From assembly GCA_027382625.1 (NCBI GenBank), contig JAJKFJ010021742.1, positions 19,725 to 83,724 of the forward strand: a DNA stretch of 64,000 bases, read 5' to 3'. The position numbers and the translations under genes are program-made. This document shows positions 23,759 to 39,000 of this stretch, piece after piece (position 1 is the stretch's first letter; every line of letters begins with the position of its first letter). Below the pieces are notes generated by a model. It did no database searches. It had not been told where the DNA came from and was given only the letters and a program-made list of their open reading frames with translations. The stretch comes from Tetmemena sp. SeJ-2015 (lineage: Eukaryota > Ciliophora > Spirotrichea > Sporadotrichida > Oxytrichidae).

Positions 23759-26700
23759 ATGATAAATGTTGAATTAGTTTGGGCTAAATATTTCAGCATG
23801 GATATAACTGATTGCACAGCACTTGATATCTATTTAAATATAAATATCCAAGAGGACTTATTGGAACCCAAAATTATAATTAAAATTGCGTTGGCAGTCA
23901 ATCAAATATCTGGATCATTAATAATTTAAAACTTAAATCTATAATTGTATCCTTTCTAATGGATTAATGTAAAATAATTCAGGTTTATTTATGTTGTAAA
24001 TTCAAATTCTGCCAAGAAGGAGCATTCATGAAATTTCCCCTTTATAAAAAAAGATTGAGGGAAAAGACAAATTTTTTAATGGCTTTCAGAATAATTTTAT
24101 AGAGTTCCACCTAAAAGAGTATCTTGTTAATTTTCTTAAAGATATGAGCCTATATTTATTTTAAATTAGAAAAGACATTTTACTTCTTGTAAATATAATT
24201 CATTGACAATAAAATTAGTTCGTTCAGCTGTATACGACTATATTCATTATTTTTAAATGACTCTATTAAAAATAATATAGTAATTATCATTTGTGTATAT
24301 TATATAATTAGTTAAATTTGGACCCTATTCATTGAATCAGTTAATAAGCGTATGTTCAATGGATGGGACATGCACTTCTTTAAATTAAATTAAAAATCTC
24401 TTCTTATCAAATAGAGTTTGCTACTCCCTCCACGATTAAATTAAAAAATTATTATGTTTATAACATTCTTATGGTTATAACATTCATTATAAACATGAAA
24501 TATATAATAAGTACTCATGATACTCCCAAAATATAAAGATATTCAACTTTCATTTTTGCTATAATCCAATCATCTTTCCAACTAATTCTCTCCTTATTTT
24601 AATAACTGAACTTACTGAATATCTAACTTAAATATATAGTAAGGATCATATTCATTCTAAAATATAAAAATGTCACTTACCCACCCATTACAACACTCTA
24701 AAATAATTCTAATCATAGAAGACCCCTTTATTTATCTAGAATAATAAAATGGAGGGTTAAACAAAGTAAATTTTTTTAAAAGTTTAGATTCGTTATAATT
24801 CACTCCAACAATTATATTTTAGTTAAATTCATCACCTAAACTATACTTGAAAACTAGCAGAAGGGCCTCACTTCTCTTAAAGCAAAATATAATCAGTAAT
24901 CTGTATTAAATGTCAACTTTTCAAGGGCTCTATTTTATATTCTTTAAAGAAAAAATAAATAAGTAGAAAGTAATAAAATTTTATTAAAGAAAGTTCTATT
25001 TGTTTAAAAATATATTTTTAATCATTTATAATGAGAAAATTTATTTTATATATTAAAAGTTTTTATATAGATTAAATACATGAAATTCTCTAGAGACAGA
25101 AATTTATATTTCGCAACTGCTTAAGACCATAAATAAATATTTGGAAATTAAATTTAACAAAAAAGCGTTATACATTAAAATTATTTGATTTTAGAGAGTA
25201 TCGATTGCTTTCTTATTAAGATTCTAGCCGAAGTTTTATATTTTCCTATAATTAAAAATAATACTGTGAAACTATAATTGAGATTTAGTCTGGTCTTATT
25301 TTAGAATTTCATCTTTAAAAAAACTCAGATTTTATCTTCTTCATTAATACTTTCACAATTATGATATTTATTTAGCTTTAAAAATTTAAGCAATTTTATT
25401 TATTCTCATCATTAATTTATGTCTAAATTTAAAATATAAATCTTTATTCCCTCTTTTGTTTAAAATTAATGTAATTATTAAAAAAAATCTGAATAAAAAT
25501 ATTGAGTTATTTGATGCTATTATAAATTTAACCCTTATAACAAATTCTTGAGATTTTCTACTGATACACCAATGCAAGTTAAGTAAATAAAATCATCACA
25601 TTTTTAAGTTCTCTCTTTTATTAAAGCCGGCTCACTTCAGATAGAAATATAAAATATTGTTATAGCTTAACTGGAATGGATTTGGCATATGATAGTTCAT
25701 TCTTTGTTGCTAGTTTTTAAGCACATAGATTCCACTAACTACATTTTAAAATAAAATCATTTCCCTATTTTATCCCTCTCCACCTTTTACCATCAAGACT
25801 TTTTGTAAGCACTATATTTATTACATTTTATTTTAGATATCCAATATACAACACCCTAAATCAAACTATGATGATTATCATATATATTATATTTAAATAA
25901 AATGGGAAATCAATATCTTTAATTAGGGAAATTCTTTTATTTTAGAGAATCTTTATAAAATATAAATGTTAATTAAATTAAAAATCGAAATTAGAAAAGT
26001 TTCTTCATTCTAAAGATTAGTCGTTATTGATTTGGGGTTTACTGATATCTTGACCTTGTAGAGAAAAAAATAATCTTTTTAAAAAATATATGTTATCATT
26101 TAGAACTTTATTGATAAACTTATTTAAATAATTTTATTGTGATTTGTAGTAACTGAATCTCTCATTGATGCGACCAGATAGTAGCTTGTAAGGATTATTT
26201 TTATTTTCTGAATTAATTTTAGTTATCTTACAAGTTGTTTGAGAGACTCTTCTATGAACTTTGTAGTGATTCAGATGATAATATATGCCAATATGACTAT
26301 AGAAAACACATTGATAGTGTAATTAATCTTGACAATTTTCTATAATTACTTTTTAATTGCAGCCGTTATTTAAGCTAAGCTACCTTAATCGAATTTTTCC
26401 ATTCTATTATAGCCAAATTATAGCATAATCTTCATTTTTTTAGAAAATACTTATAAATTGGAGAGTCGGATCCTGATCTTAGATATAACCTAAAATATTT
26501 TATAAATTTATATTTTGTTTGTATGTTCTTTTTGAAATCAAAATCCAAAATGTTTTCTCTATTGTATTAGTCCCTTAAAATTACATTTACTATATTTTGA
26601 ATTTAATTTTGATTTGATGCCTTGGAGTATCTAATGATAATAAATAATAAATTATTAGATCCCCAACTAAATTTAAAAATTAACTCAAGTTCTTCTTGGC

Positions 26701-29345
26701 TACTCTTTATAAATTATTTAATATTTTAAAATGCCTCAATTTATTTATTTATTGCTCTTAATCATAGAGAAACATTCTTTATAGTATGAAAATCTTTATA
26801 ATTGGAAGATGATTATTTAAAGATCATATTAATGTTCTATTAAATAAAATATATAAAATAATAGAAGGAGAACATATAATTTATTATGCTTTTCTTAATT
26901 ATTTCTATTCTTTTTTTTTGCAATTAGGTGTTATTTTTCGGGGAAATTAAAAATAAACATTTTTTGTAATGTTATAAATATATTGGCCGATTCTGGAGTT
27001 ATTATGTATTTTAAGCAGAAATAAATGCAAGGAATTTTTGTACGTAAAGTTTTGCCTTCTTCATGGACTTTAAATTATGGTCTGATCAAATATTACCCTA
27101 TCATTGATTAAAATTAATTTAGATTCTACTGCTATTGCTTAATTTAAAAATTTATAATATCACACTAAATCGTAATAGCTTAAGAATTTTAAAGAAATTA
27201 CTATATTTAACTTTCTTGCTAATATTGCACTAGTGTTTGGCATTGTCTCGAATCCTTTAAATTATCAATAAATCTCATTTATAAATCTATAAAAATATAT
27301 GGTTCTATAAAAATGAAAATAAATCAGAATTCAAAAATAGAACTAAAACAATTTTTAGAGATATTTAAAGAGTTTTAATTTTTTAAAAAATCAATTATAG
27401 AATTTAATTACAACAAATTGATTTTCGATAAAGCTGTAGTTGAAATATTTTGAAGTCCCCTTTATCTATGCTATAAGAAACCATCAATAACAAATTCTTA
27501 TTTATAATATCTAAAAGAAAGATTAGGTGCAAACACAATTAACTTCCACAAACAGTTTATTTATTTAAAGAATCGCTCGCAATTAATATAGTAGGAATAT
27601 TGTTTTAACAAAATTTAATGCGCATGACTAATTTATTTTTTTAAAGATATTCTAATTCTCCTCTGAATTGATTTAAATAATTTAATTTATTAGCTGTTAT
27701 ATTACCAAATAAATTTGAAATAAATAATCCAAGTAGCAGCAGTAGTAGCACTTATGGATTATAGCTTACTACTGGCAAATCTATGATAATAGGCCTCCAA
27801 GATAATTTAATATTATACTGGCAGCCATGATTTTTAGTTGCTTGCTAGAAACTTATCTTTTACTATAAGAAACTCTATTAATATTTAAATCATATGTTTT
27901 GTCTTATTTATATCTAATTTAAATTTGAATACAAATGTAACCTATAATTGCAGAATAAACAATTAAATATTTTTTTAATTTAAAAAAATTACTTTTTGCA
28001 ATAAATTTTCGAGAAGAGTTTTCAGTACCTGCTCGGTACTCAAAAGTTAACTATTCGCCCTAATTTTTGGTTTTATTAAGATTGAAACTATAAATTTTTT
28101 AGAAATCGAGACTGAACTATAAATATTATTTATTTCGAGAAAGGTACGGCGCTTCCCTCATTTCAACCAATTTCTTTTATAATGTTTAGTTATATAAACT
28201 ATTTTAATTACTTCTTTGGTTATTGAGACTAGCTCTTTTTCTCTTTCAATTATTGACTCGGAAAGTATTATAATTATTTTTGCGATTTTATCTTATAACT
28301 TAAAATAAAATACTACGAATCAATTCATCTAAAATATATTCTTATAAATAATTTAATCACTCTCTCTCCACAAAATATTACAAATTAGGCTTTAAAAATG
28401 AGCATTAATGTTAAAAATAAATCTATAATTAACTTTATATCATCTCTAATAAATTAAGTATTACTTAGACATATTTCTCATTTTAGAACTGAATCTCAAT
28501 TTCAACAGTAGAAGTTATTGTTAGCGCTGGCACTGGCTAGCTAATGCCCTAAGTCTAAAAGTATTCTGCCTCGTAATTTACTCTTCCAGATTTTTTATAA
28601 TGACAATTTTAAATTACATGAGTATTTTCTCTAGGATGCAATAGAATTTAAAGCGGGAGACGATCCGCTTTAATTAAACTTATTAGGAATAACTCTAGAC
28701 AATTGCAATGACTTGCAGCTTTCTTTTCAACTTATTTCATCTTCAAAGAATATAGATTTTTCAAATATCATTAGCATAACTAATGGATTCTTGGTAGTTA
28801 AGGAATAAATAAAATATATTATTCTTGTTACCTAAAAATTATAAATAAAATAATCAAAAAGAGGAGTTTATATAGCAAAAGGTGTATTGTCTTCTTAAAT
28901 AAATGTTTATTTTATTAAAATTTTGATATAAATAGCAATTAAATGCTATTATGTAAGATAACTACAGCATATTATTAGTTATTTGTATCTATTTTAATTT
29001 TTCTTAAGTTCTTATTTCCATTTTAAACGTGATTATGAATAATTTTTAAGGGTGCTACCGAATCAGATGTGGCTGACTATAATTTAAATTTGGTAGTGGA
29101 AATCAACGATGGGTCATAGTACTCTTTCCCAATCTTAGTTAAGTTTAATTTTATTTTTTAAAGATTTAACCTCATTGCTATGGAGGCTAGTTTAGTATGA
29201 GTGAACCTCAACCTACTATAGTCCATTAAAAGGAAAAAGGTTTAATTTCCTACAATCTCTAAACTGTTTCTTATAGCATAAGTGGTTGTACCATTTTCTA
29301 TTCTTCAATAAAATAATTTTAATATTAAAGACACTAAATTTCTAA
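23759..29345 (+). CDS. Unit 1 plus-strand repeat-protein coding blocks
   Basis: Begins at an ATG shared by position with unit 2: MINVELVWAKYFSMDITDC and DCTALDI, followed by ALAVNQISGS. Differences from unit 2 fall mostly at third codon positions, which fixes the plus strand. Further blocks are at about 24330-24460 (ESVNKRMFNGWDMHFF), 25665-25790 (SLTGMDLAYDSSFFVASF), 26600-26690 (FDALEYL), 26990-27100 (ILADSGVIMYFKQ, LNYGLIKYY), 27745-27830 (LTTGKSMIIGLQDN), 28490-28610 (VEVIVSAGTGQLMPQVQKY) and 29045-29345 (VVEINDGSQYSF, SISGCTIFYSS). The gaps are AT-rich, 200-1200 bp, and not conserved with unit 2, as expected for IESs. Homology ends at TTCTTCAATA without a conserved TGA, so the C-terminus lies elsewhere or is missing. 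Likely an extracellular beta-repeat protein, or the inverted N-terminal half of the neighbouring minus-strand gene. Confidence 0.55.
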
Positions 29346-30089
29346 TTCTTTTTAATTAGGATACAAAATATTGCAATTATAGAAGATACATAAATATTAA
29401 TGGGCAAGATTTTATCCAGCATTAAAGGAGAGCTTTGAGTATATGGTAATAACAAGTATGTGAGAATTTTTATTTTTTTTACTTCATTTGACTAGCATAA
29501 TTTCTAAATAAGTTTAAAGTGAATATTAAATTTTAATATTCAATCAAAAGTAATAATTATTTTATTAACTTATTTAATTTTGCATTTATGACTTTAATTT
29601 TGTTTTTAAATTGAGAGGAAAAGCTTCTAAAATCCTCAAATTAATAGATTATTTTTTAACAAAGATAGTAAATTGTTATTTATTTCACTTTATTCCCTTC
29701 ATAACCTTCTATAAATTATTTTGAATGATGGTAACTAGTGAATTTTAAATTTGTACTATTAATAAAGGGTGTAAGTAAGCAAAGGAAAAAAACTTTTTAA
29801 AAAAGTGGAAGCATCAATGGGGAAACAGTGGAGTAATTTATGAATGAAACGTATTAATTTGCTCAGTAACTTTATCTCATTAGATTTGGAAAAATTATGT
29901 CTTCTATTCTCCTAAGAATGAGATAGAATATAAGCTAAATTAAATATAGAATTAAATCTTAATGTATAAAATATTCTCTTGGCAATTAAATCATTTTTGT
30001 AGTCTGATTTTAATAATTTACTATATTTTCAAGCAACGAAGTTATTCTATTAATTTTAGTTCTTCATGACATCCTCAAAAAATTTAAAT
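29346..30089. other. Inter-unit spacer, units 1 and 2
   Basis: AT-rich sequence where homology between units stops. It contains 29380-29460, which stays open but is not conserved. No promoter, terminator or gene could be recognised. Confidence 0.3.
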
Positions 30090-33000
30090 TCAAATTTTGC
30101 CAATGAAGAGGACATAATGAATTAACTATTATTTTTCATAATTGAGTTTACCCGAGTCTAAGACTCTTCCTCTTATATTTTATATTCTTAATGCTTAGAT
30201 AACTAGGTTCTGTTTTTCTCTGATTTAAATCTCCGTTTTTTTGTTTAATTATGATTGTTAGTCTAATAAAAAATATCAATAAATTTAGAGAGCTAAGCTT
30301 TTCTTTTTTTCTTTAGTGATGGTATTTTCCTAAGGTCAACTATGTTTAATAAAATAGTAATTATATTCTAATTCTGCATTACCACTGCATAAGTAGAATT
30401 ATTATCTTCATTCTTTTAATAGTTTTCTAAAATTTATTATTTCGAAGTCTGTTCTCTAGGATCTCAAAAATAAAATCTATTAAAAAAATATTATAAAGGT
30501 ATAAATATATTTAAAAAGGATCTATATGATATGAAATTTATAGTTTAGGGTATGATCTATATCTAAGATTGGCTAAAATAAGAATGAATAGATTTAATAT
30601 CAATTCTCTTTCGAAAGTTCAATCTTCAACTGTCATTCTTTAATAAGTTTTAATTTGACTTTTAAATTCTTTCATCCAATACATAATTTAAACTATATTT
30701 TCAGACTAGCCATTTTATTGAAATTTATAGCTTTTCAAACAGAGCAGTGAATAGATTTTTAATATATATTTTAATAATAAGGTCCTTGAATTAATACTTT
30801 TTAAATAAAAATTATTTTAGATCAAATTTAAACAGCATTTCAAGGGTTTTTTACTCAGTAAATTGATATTGCCTTTTTATTTTTCTTAAGATTGACTTTT
30901 CTACCTTACTCTTTACATTTTCAGGTGCTTATGTTTCTTATAGAAAATTATTTTCAAGATCAAGTATTTCAGCTTCCTCGATTGGCATTTCTTCCATCTC
31001 TAAAATTGGGGATTTTTTAACCTTTTCTGTTTTTGTGAATTTTTTAACTTGTTTCGCGCGATGTACTCTCTTCTTTGGTAACACCAGAGGATTGAATATA
31101 ATACTCTAGCTTTAAAATATATTTAGAAAAAAGAAAAAATAGTTATATTTGAGTTGGAGAGTCATGTTAATTAGCTAATTTATTAGAATTCTGAAAAGAA
31201 AACAGTTTCTATTTAAAGGAATTGAAGAAACCTAGTCTCAAAAATAATAAAATTATGAATTAAATTATCTCTTTAAGATGGAGGCTATCTTCAAAGATTT
31301 AATTCGTTCTCTGTAGCTTTTAAATTACTATATGTAATTTAATATTACATCTTTCAAAATAACACTCATGTTAACCCCAATATTAAAGAGAGTAAGGCCA
31401 ATCAAAAACCAACCTATGTTATAAGAAATATCATTTGTTTACATATATAAAGAAATATCTGGGTCAGATAATAACTCAGAGAAACCGATCAATAAAAAGC
31501 AAGATATAAATATGCAGAACTCATTGAAAATTTCAAGAATGTTCCTCCTTTTTTCTTCAAAAGGCTTTAAATTTAAAATACTTTATGATGATCAAGTAAA
31601 TAAGGATGAAAACACTTTGTAGGATCATCATCTACAGCTAAAAAACATTTATTTATGAACAGGTGAATCAGCCATATATATCACCATAATTGCAAACCAT
31701 AATCTCCTTAAAATGTAGATGAACTAGAAAATTTTATTTTTGCAGAAAATCAAGCTCAAGAAATTAGTTCCTTCTCCTATTTTTAATCCTTCATATAGAG
31801 AACCTATCTACTGGTTGGTATTTTCACTCTTTAAGTTCAATTTTCCTGTTATCAAAAAAGCTAAAAACAGAGAAGGGAATATCAAAGAACTGATGAAGAG
31901 AAAATAAGCAAGAGCAAGTGAAAAATTTTCTGTGTCATTTCTATTCTGTGGATTATATTTTTAATCATCAATATTTAGTAGGGTACCTATCGACAATTCA
32001 AAATAGCTTTCAAGAAAGAAGGTCATTATTGGATTAAAGAAAAGTACTTAAGATAATAATTTAATTATATTTTCAAGATAATTTGACGAATATCTTTTGT
32101 ATACTACTCTCTAAGTAAAGAAATACAAAGATCTTACATAACGACAGGCTTAGAAAGAAATTTCAAAATAGCGGCTGATATAGAAACTGCTGACAAAAGC
32201 ATAAAGTAAATGAACATACATTTTTTATACTTCCCATATTCTCTATGAGGTTAGTACTGTCGTATCTTAAGAATATAGGAGATTTCTCATTAAATTCGCT
32301 TAATTAAAAAGATATCCATTAACTCAAAGTTATCAGTTACTTCTGTATCTTCGAATTCTAAGAAAGAGTAAAAATAAAAGTCCTCAATTATTGAAGGATT
32401 GAAATCAATGAATAATATGTTATGAATGAGTGAGTAATGTGAAGGCTCAATTTTTAATAATCTTTCTTATATTATTAATTGGCCAAAGAAATAATGAATC
32501 AGATTTCTTATAAATTTAAGATAATTTTGTTTATAATATTGACGAAGGAATTATATCAAATTATGCAAGATCAATTAAAGCCGAATAGAAATAGATTGTG
32601 TTTGCTGGAAAGTTCTGCGTCAAAAGCGGTAAATGGACTAATATTTGTACGACATTTATCATTCCCCATAGATACTGCAAAGAAGCAGTCAAGAAAACAT
32701 TTGAAATCATCGATCCATAAACTAATACATTAAGGGTAATCATCATTCCTCCCTAAAGGCTTTTGATAGTTTCTGATACACCTATTAAGTTTAAATTTTA
32801 GCAAAATTACCATCGTCTCTCAGTTAAGAAGGAATAATTTTTAGGATTCGATACATTTTCTTCAGACTTTTCTTTCTTTCCAAGTTATAAATTATTCCTT
32901 CTTTGATAAAAGTTACAGTCAAAAAATCAGCTACCTAAAATAAAAATTTATAAAAACATATGATGCTTACATTTCTTGAAACCTGATCAGGGTCCTAGAA

Positions 33001-36000
33001 TTAAATTTGCAAGTTCATTTGTCTATTACTTATGCTTGTAACTTTCCAATCAAACTTTAAAGATTATTTTTTCAACGTTTTAGAATTAAGAATTTCAATT
33101 TTTAGTAATTGATCGTCGAATTTGTCTTAATTTAAATTTAATGTCTGGGTCGATATAACTAACTATAGCTTCACTGAATAAAATATGTACTTATCCTTAA
33201 ACTGATATGCTCTTAATTTTGGCAGTCAAATAATTTGAATTTTATTAAGTTTCATCTGGATCTGTTGGAGTATTACCATTATCATTGGGCACATTAGTTA
33301 TTCCTACTACAGTTATTTACTGTTTATATCTTGAGAATCTAGGATTGATATTTAATTAATTTAAATTTTCATCCTTCAGAACTATTTTGATTTTCCAAGT
33401 GAGAGAAGGAAAATTATATTTTTTAATTTACTGGTATTGATATATTGAAATCTGGAAATGTCCCTTCTAAAAATTCCTGACCAGGCCCAAAGTCAATTTT
33501 TGATACTGTAACTTAATCTTCATCTAAGTCCATCATAGAGGGAAAGTTAAGCTCTACTTAATTATTTTATTAACCGCCTGCCATAACTTTTATGGGTTCG
33601 AGAGGAGAGACAAAAATTGGAGCGGCAAGATTTTAGCATTTAAATTTAACTCTAATTGTAAGAGTATCTGAAGTAACTTTAGTATTTTAAGTTTATGTAG
33701 TGGTTTTCGTTTTAATTATAAATATTATATGAATGTCGAGACAAAAGCTTAGATATAAAGTTCTTGCACTCCTACTAAGCAATATTTTATATTTTTAATC
33801 ATCCTTCTGATTTGATTGTACTTTAAAAGCTAATAATCCATTCTTTGTTTTTACCATTTATAATCTGTTATTCAAGAATGAATCACAATAATACTTATAT
33901 CTTATATCAAGATCTAGAGAACATGGATTATCACTTTAGAAGTTTGAGAAATATATTAACATATCCCCTGAATTGATGAAATAAACTACTTCTTGACTAT
34001 ATGTCTATAAGTCAACAGAGCTAGGGACTAAATGCATGATGCTTGAGCAAGATGAAACTATCTACACTAAAAAGGTAGCAGTATCCATGTAAAAATATTA
34101 TTAGTCACTTGCTATAATTAGAATTTCAATTTTCTGCCCTATATTACTCTACTAGCCATAAAATGATAATTTATTTCCTTTCATCGAAAATCTCTACAAC
34201 AAAGAGCATTCTACCGCAGCGTCATTTATTGAACAAATTGGTTCTAAAGTTATACCCCCGCAAGCTCCATAGGAACTATCTTTAATATCGAGATATTACA
34301 CTTCGCAAATTTTTAATTTATAGATAAATTAAAATTTCAGAAGCTTTGCATTCGTAACTTGGCTATAAATTCAGATCACTTATTTAATAGAAAATTTCAT
34401 CACAAGGAAGTGAAACTATAAGATAAATAGTTTGCTCCAAGATGGGAAATTCCGATGCCCCAATTTTTGAATATCCTTATAGCACATATCAGTACTTTCC
34501 AACATCTAAAATAATTCATTATAAATCCTTATAGTTGAGATCTTATTTAACATAGAGAGTGGAAGTATCTAATAGAAGGAAATTGTTATCTTCCTAAATT
34601 AGTTTATATATCTTAAAATTTGAAATTATTTCCTTATCAAATTTATATAAATTGAAATAATTCAAACAAAACTAATCAAAACTTATTTATTATGTTGTAA
34701 ATTTATTTTAAAGTAATAAAATATAACAACTATTATACAATTTTTTTTAATTTAATCAATTGTGAAATAAATAAGTTTCAAGAAAATTTAAATAAACTAA
34801 ATGATCTTGAAGCTTGTGAAATAAGTATCAATAATTAAAGATAATTTATATAATTCAAATATTTATTATAAATTTTAAAATAAAGAATGGTTATTAAATT
34901 TAGTTAAGATTTAATCACTCAATTTGCTTTGCTCTTAAAAATAGAATTAGAGTTAATTTTATATATAATAATAATATAGGTATGAAAATCCAACATATCA
35001 TAGATAACCCTACCTAGAAGATATTTAGGCCAATTAAATCTAATTCTCAAAAATAATTAATAAAAATTATATATTTATGAGGTTAAACTTTAACGAAAAC
35101 CTTTTTCTAATATTGACAAAATGTTAATAAAATATATGGTTAATTTGAAGTTTATTATTGTATAATTTATAGAAGTAAAGTTTAACCCTGATCTTAATTT
35201 TATTTATCATACAAATTTTACTTATTTATTAAAAAACATTGATGTGTTAAAATTTTAATTTAAAATAAGCGCATTTAGAGTCTTAGTATTGCCAATCTAT
35301 TGTCTATAAAAGTTTGGTGGGACCGACAAATTAAACTAACACTCTTTCTTTATTGAATGAGATCTTGTCATTACTGCATTCTGTTATAAAATTTACCTAA
35401 ATCAGAATATCTATTGACCCTGCTTATAAAATATAAGTATGAAGTTCCCAATATATGCACCAACAAGCTTTAGGGCATGGTAATATCATCTGATAGCGCA
35501 ACCTGTAAAATACTAGATCCTGACGCGATTTAAAAATTGCTTGGAGCTTAAATGCCATTAATATCTGAGATAGAAGCAATTTTTTAATAAATAATTATGT
35601 TTAAAGAGAGTTGGAAGGTTACAGGGCAAATCTGTGTTCTCAGCTTTTTCTTTAAGTCAACTACATTTGTTAGAATAGTATAATCCTCTGCCAAGAGATC
35701 AAACTTAAAATCATAATCTTCTCCTATAGCTCCATCAGCCAGTTATAAGGGATAAACTGCGCAATCTGCCTTGATATTAAGGTCAATAATTACGTTATCA
35801 AAAATAAATCAGAGGAAATGCCTCCAAGAGTGGACAAAATAAATAAAATCAAAATGAATATTATCAGAAAGTGTATGAATATTAAAAATGTTATTATTGT
35901 AAAGAAGCTATAATTCTACAATTTTAAAGTGCATAGAGTGGCTGTTAATATATTTTTGTTACTTAGATCATAAATTAAAATAAATCTAGTATTTAGGATT

Positions 36001-39000
36001 GACATCATAATCTGTATGTCTCCTTTAATGTAAAGCAGGCCTCCGACTAATTCGGCTGGTGGGTTAGTCAAAGGCAAATTTGGATTTAAAAATGAAGCAT
36101 CGTAATTAACATTATATAAATACAATTAATTTTACTGCGATAATTTTGATTTTAATATTTTTACTTAGATAATTTTTTATTTTCTTCACTTTTTCTTATC
36201 TTCATTTAAAAAATTGTATGATTTTTGAAAATAATTTTAGTTAGTTCTTTAGAAATCGTAAGTTAGTTAATTCTCAATAATTATTTTAATTCAAAAATTA
36301 ATATATATTGGCTGGACTACAAAAGAGAAATTTCTTAAAATAATTATTTTTTTCTCATTATAGAATAAAGATACAAGTGATATTTTGAAAAATATTATTG
36401 AAACTACTTTAAGTCTTAGAAATCAAGTTAAATATAAAATTATTTTAATTTAAAATTATATAATTTAGGACTACAAAAATTTTTAAATTTTAATTTTAAG
36501 ATTTTGATTAAATATAGCTTTATAAATATCGAATATAGAACTAACATGATTTGCAAATTGGCTAATTTTATCTCGAATATTTTATAAATAAAATATTTTA
36601 AAGATAATTATATAAAACTCTTATTAATTTCTAGAAAAATTACTAAGAATATTTTCATTAATCCCAATATTTGTTTCTCAATTTCATATGTTTGAAATTA
36701 TAAATTGTTTTATTTATCAAACAAAATTATATTTTTATTATTTTATATTCGTAAGTGATAAACTTAAATATAATTTAAGACTAATCATGGCTTTAATTAT
36801 GAATTATAATTTTATAAGAATTTCATTATTTTGATCGAAATGTTATATAACAAAACTTTTTTAAAAATCTCCCATTAAATAATTCTTCCGCATCTTTGTC
36901 TTTTTTTAGGAATATATGTTCTAAAAAAGAATGAATTATTTCCATTATGAATTTATACTTTAAAAAATATTGAGAAAAAAAATAAATTAGAATAAAAATG
37001 AAAAAAGTTTCTCATTTGTCAATTTTATTTTTATTTTTAGCTCTATGTGGTTTTAAATTGGAATTTAATTTAAATTAACTATTTATTTGGTGTAAATAGT
37101 TTAGTCTATGGGCAAAACTCTTGATCGTATTTAGTTGTAAAGAAAGAAGCAATAGGTATTGAAGTGCTTCCTGCCTCTAAAGTCCAAATATTACTAAATA
37201 AAGACATAAAAATGAAAAAACAAACCAATTTATTCTCTAAAGTTTTATCAATATAAGGATTGTTTACTTAATCAGACTGAGCATAAATCTCATTCTGTTC
37301 ACAATCTGGAACAAGCAATAATTTAAGGGAACTCATTACAGAAATATCCTTTCCTAAGAATCTATAATACGAATAGATACGCACCTCGTTTTTATTCCCA
37401 AGAATCTACTATTTAAAATAATATATTTATATTAATTTTTGTAGTTGTTAAAAAATTAAGCTAATATAAAACAAATTTTCTTTTAAAAAATGAATCATCA
37501 ATATTTTTACTATAGCAATAACAATATTAAATTATAAGAGTTCTTTTGATTAAAAATTAATTCAGTTGTGGGATAAAATTTTGAATCTCATGTTTTCTTT
37601 TTTATAACTTAACTGGCAAGTTCTCTATAAAGCTGCTCTTATTTTAGATATATGAAATTTTGATTTTTAATTGATTTATCAAAAGGATTTACTCTCTTTA
37701 AATTTTTCTCTCTCTTTATATTACACAAAAAATAAAATTTAAATGAATTTCGAATGAATAATTAATTTCTAGATAGAAATCATTAACTTATTAATGTTAA
37801 CTTGATTTGTAAAAAAATAAATATAAATTATATTTTTAGCAAATATTTGGATACATCAATCTAAATTTGATTATTACTGATGCTAAATGGTGAGGTAATA
37901 GGATCAAGCGTTTTGTTATCTTTGTCTAAAACTTTATATTGCTGATAAATTTATCTCTTTAAATAATTTATATTGAGTATATATGCAATGCTACAATTCT
38001 CCACAATAATCAGTGGTGTTTAGCTATACAGTAGGAAATTAACGGTAGAGAATACTAACTTTGTTCAAATTTTAACTTTACAAAACTCTCACAGCTTCTG
38101 GTGAAGTTAAGACTGTCAAAGAGGCATAGTAGCAAGAATTTACTATCAAAACTTCGATGGGGAAAAGTTAAGTTTAGTAATTTTAGATCGTTGAAACCTC
38201 AAAGTAAATATTCCCAGTCCCCATGTACTACTCATCATACGTATTTATTTAAAGATTATTAAATAGTAAATTAAAAGGTATTAAGTTATAATGATTCTTC
38301 TATAAATTGAAATATGAAATAATCTATGCTCTTGGATTAAAGGGTTTCTCTTAAAATTATATAGATTTGAAATTTATAAATTAAAAAATTAATTTTTAAG
38401 CCTTTTTCAGATTTATAATTAAATAATTATCTGCTAATTATTTCAGTCTTTTCTAATTATTTTTCTAAAAATAATTTTACCTCTGGTAGGGTGATTAGGT
38501 GTGATATTTTTCTTTTAATTCTTTTTAACTTATTTTAAAAAATAAAAATATGCATAATAAATCATCTTCTATTTTAATTTTTAAAGAGCTTGGTCAACCA
38601 TATTGTATAAAAATGGACTGCCAATAAAAATAATATTTTTAGGTTCTACTGCAGCTGTAGAGCTGTTGAGTCGAATTTAAACTGAAAAGGGTTTGCATCT
38701 ATCTTCATCAATACTGAATTTAATACTGAAAGAGAAAGTTTAACCAAGGAGGTATATGGGCAAATTGGTTCAGTCATAATATGGGATAATTGATTCTGTC
38801 TTGCATGGATTAACGATGTTAATTTCTAATTATCTTACATCATTCACCAAACTTATTGAATTATATCCAGGTATGGACCATTTAATTTCAAAATAGTACT
38901 TTTATTCCACAATTTTGTCAATGCTTTTAAAAAAGAGCGTCCTTAATCTCTGATTTATATCGAAACTGGTATATTCTAAGGTATTTAAATAAATAAAACT

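Noticed and set aside
23759..23900. Minus-strand reading with an NDPD-like motif
   Set aside because: An in-frame TGA occurs in both units, while the plus frame shows clean third-base changes and a conserved ATG.
29045..29345. Minus-strand open frame of about 100 codons
   Set aside because: Differences from 46290-46545 fall at third positions of the plus-strand frame, and the plus product matches the unit 0 NDGSQYAY motif. The unit 0 homologue has a TGA in the minus frame.
34480..34525. TGA as a Trp codon
   Set aside because: Tryptophans in confidently aligned blocks and in the helicase are all TGG. The few in-frame TGAs sit next to putative mini-inserts or in a degenerate copy.
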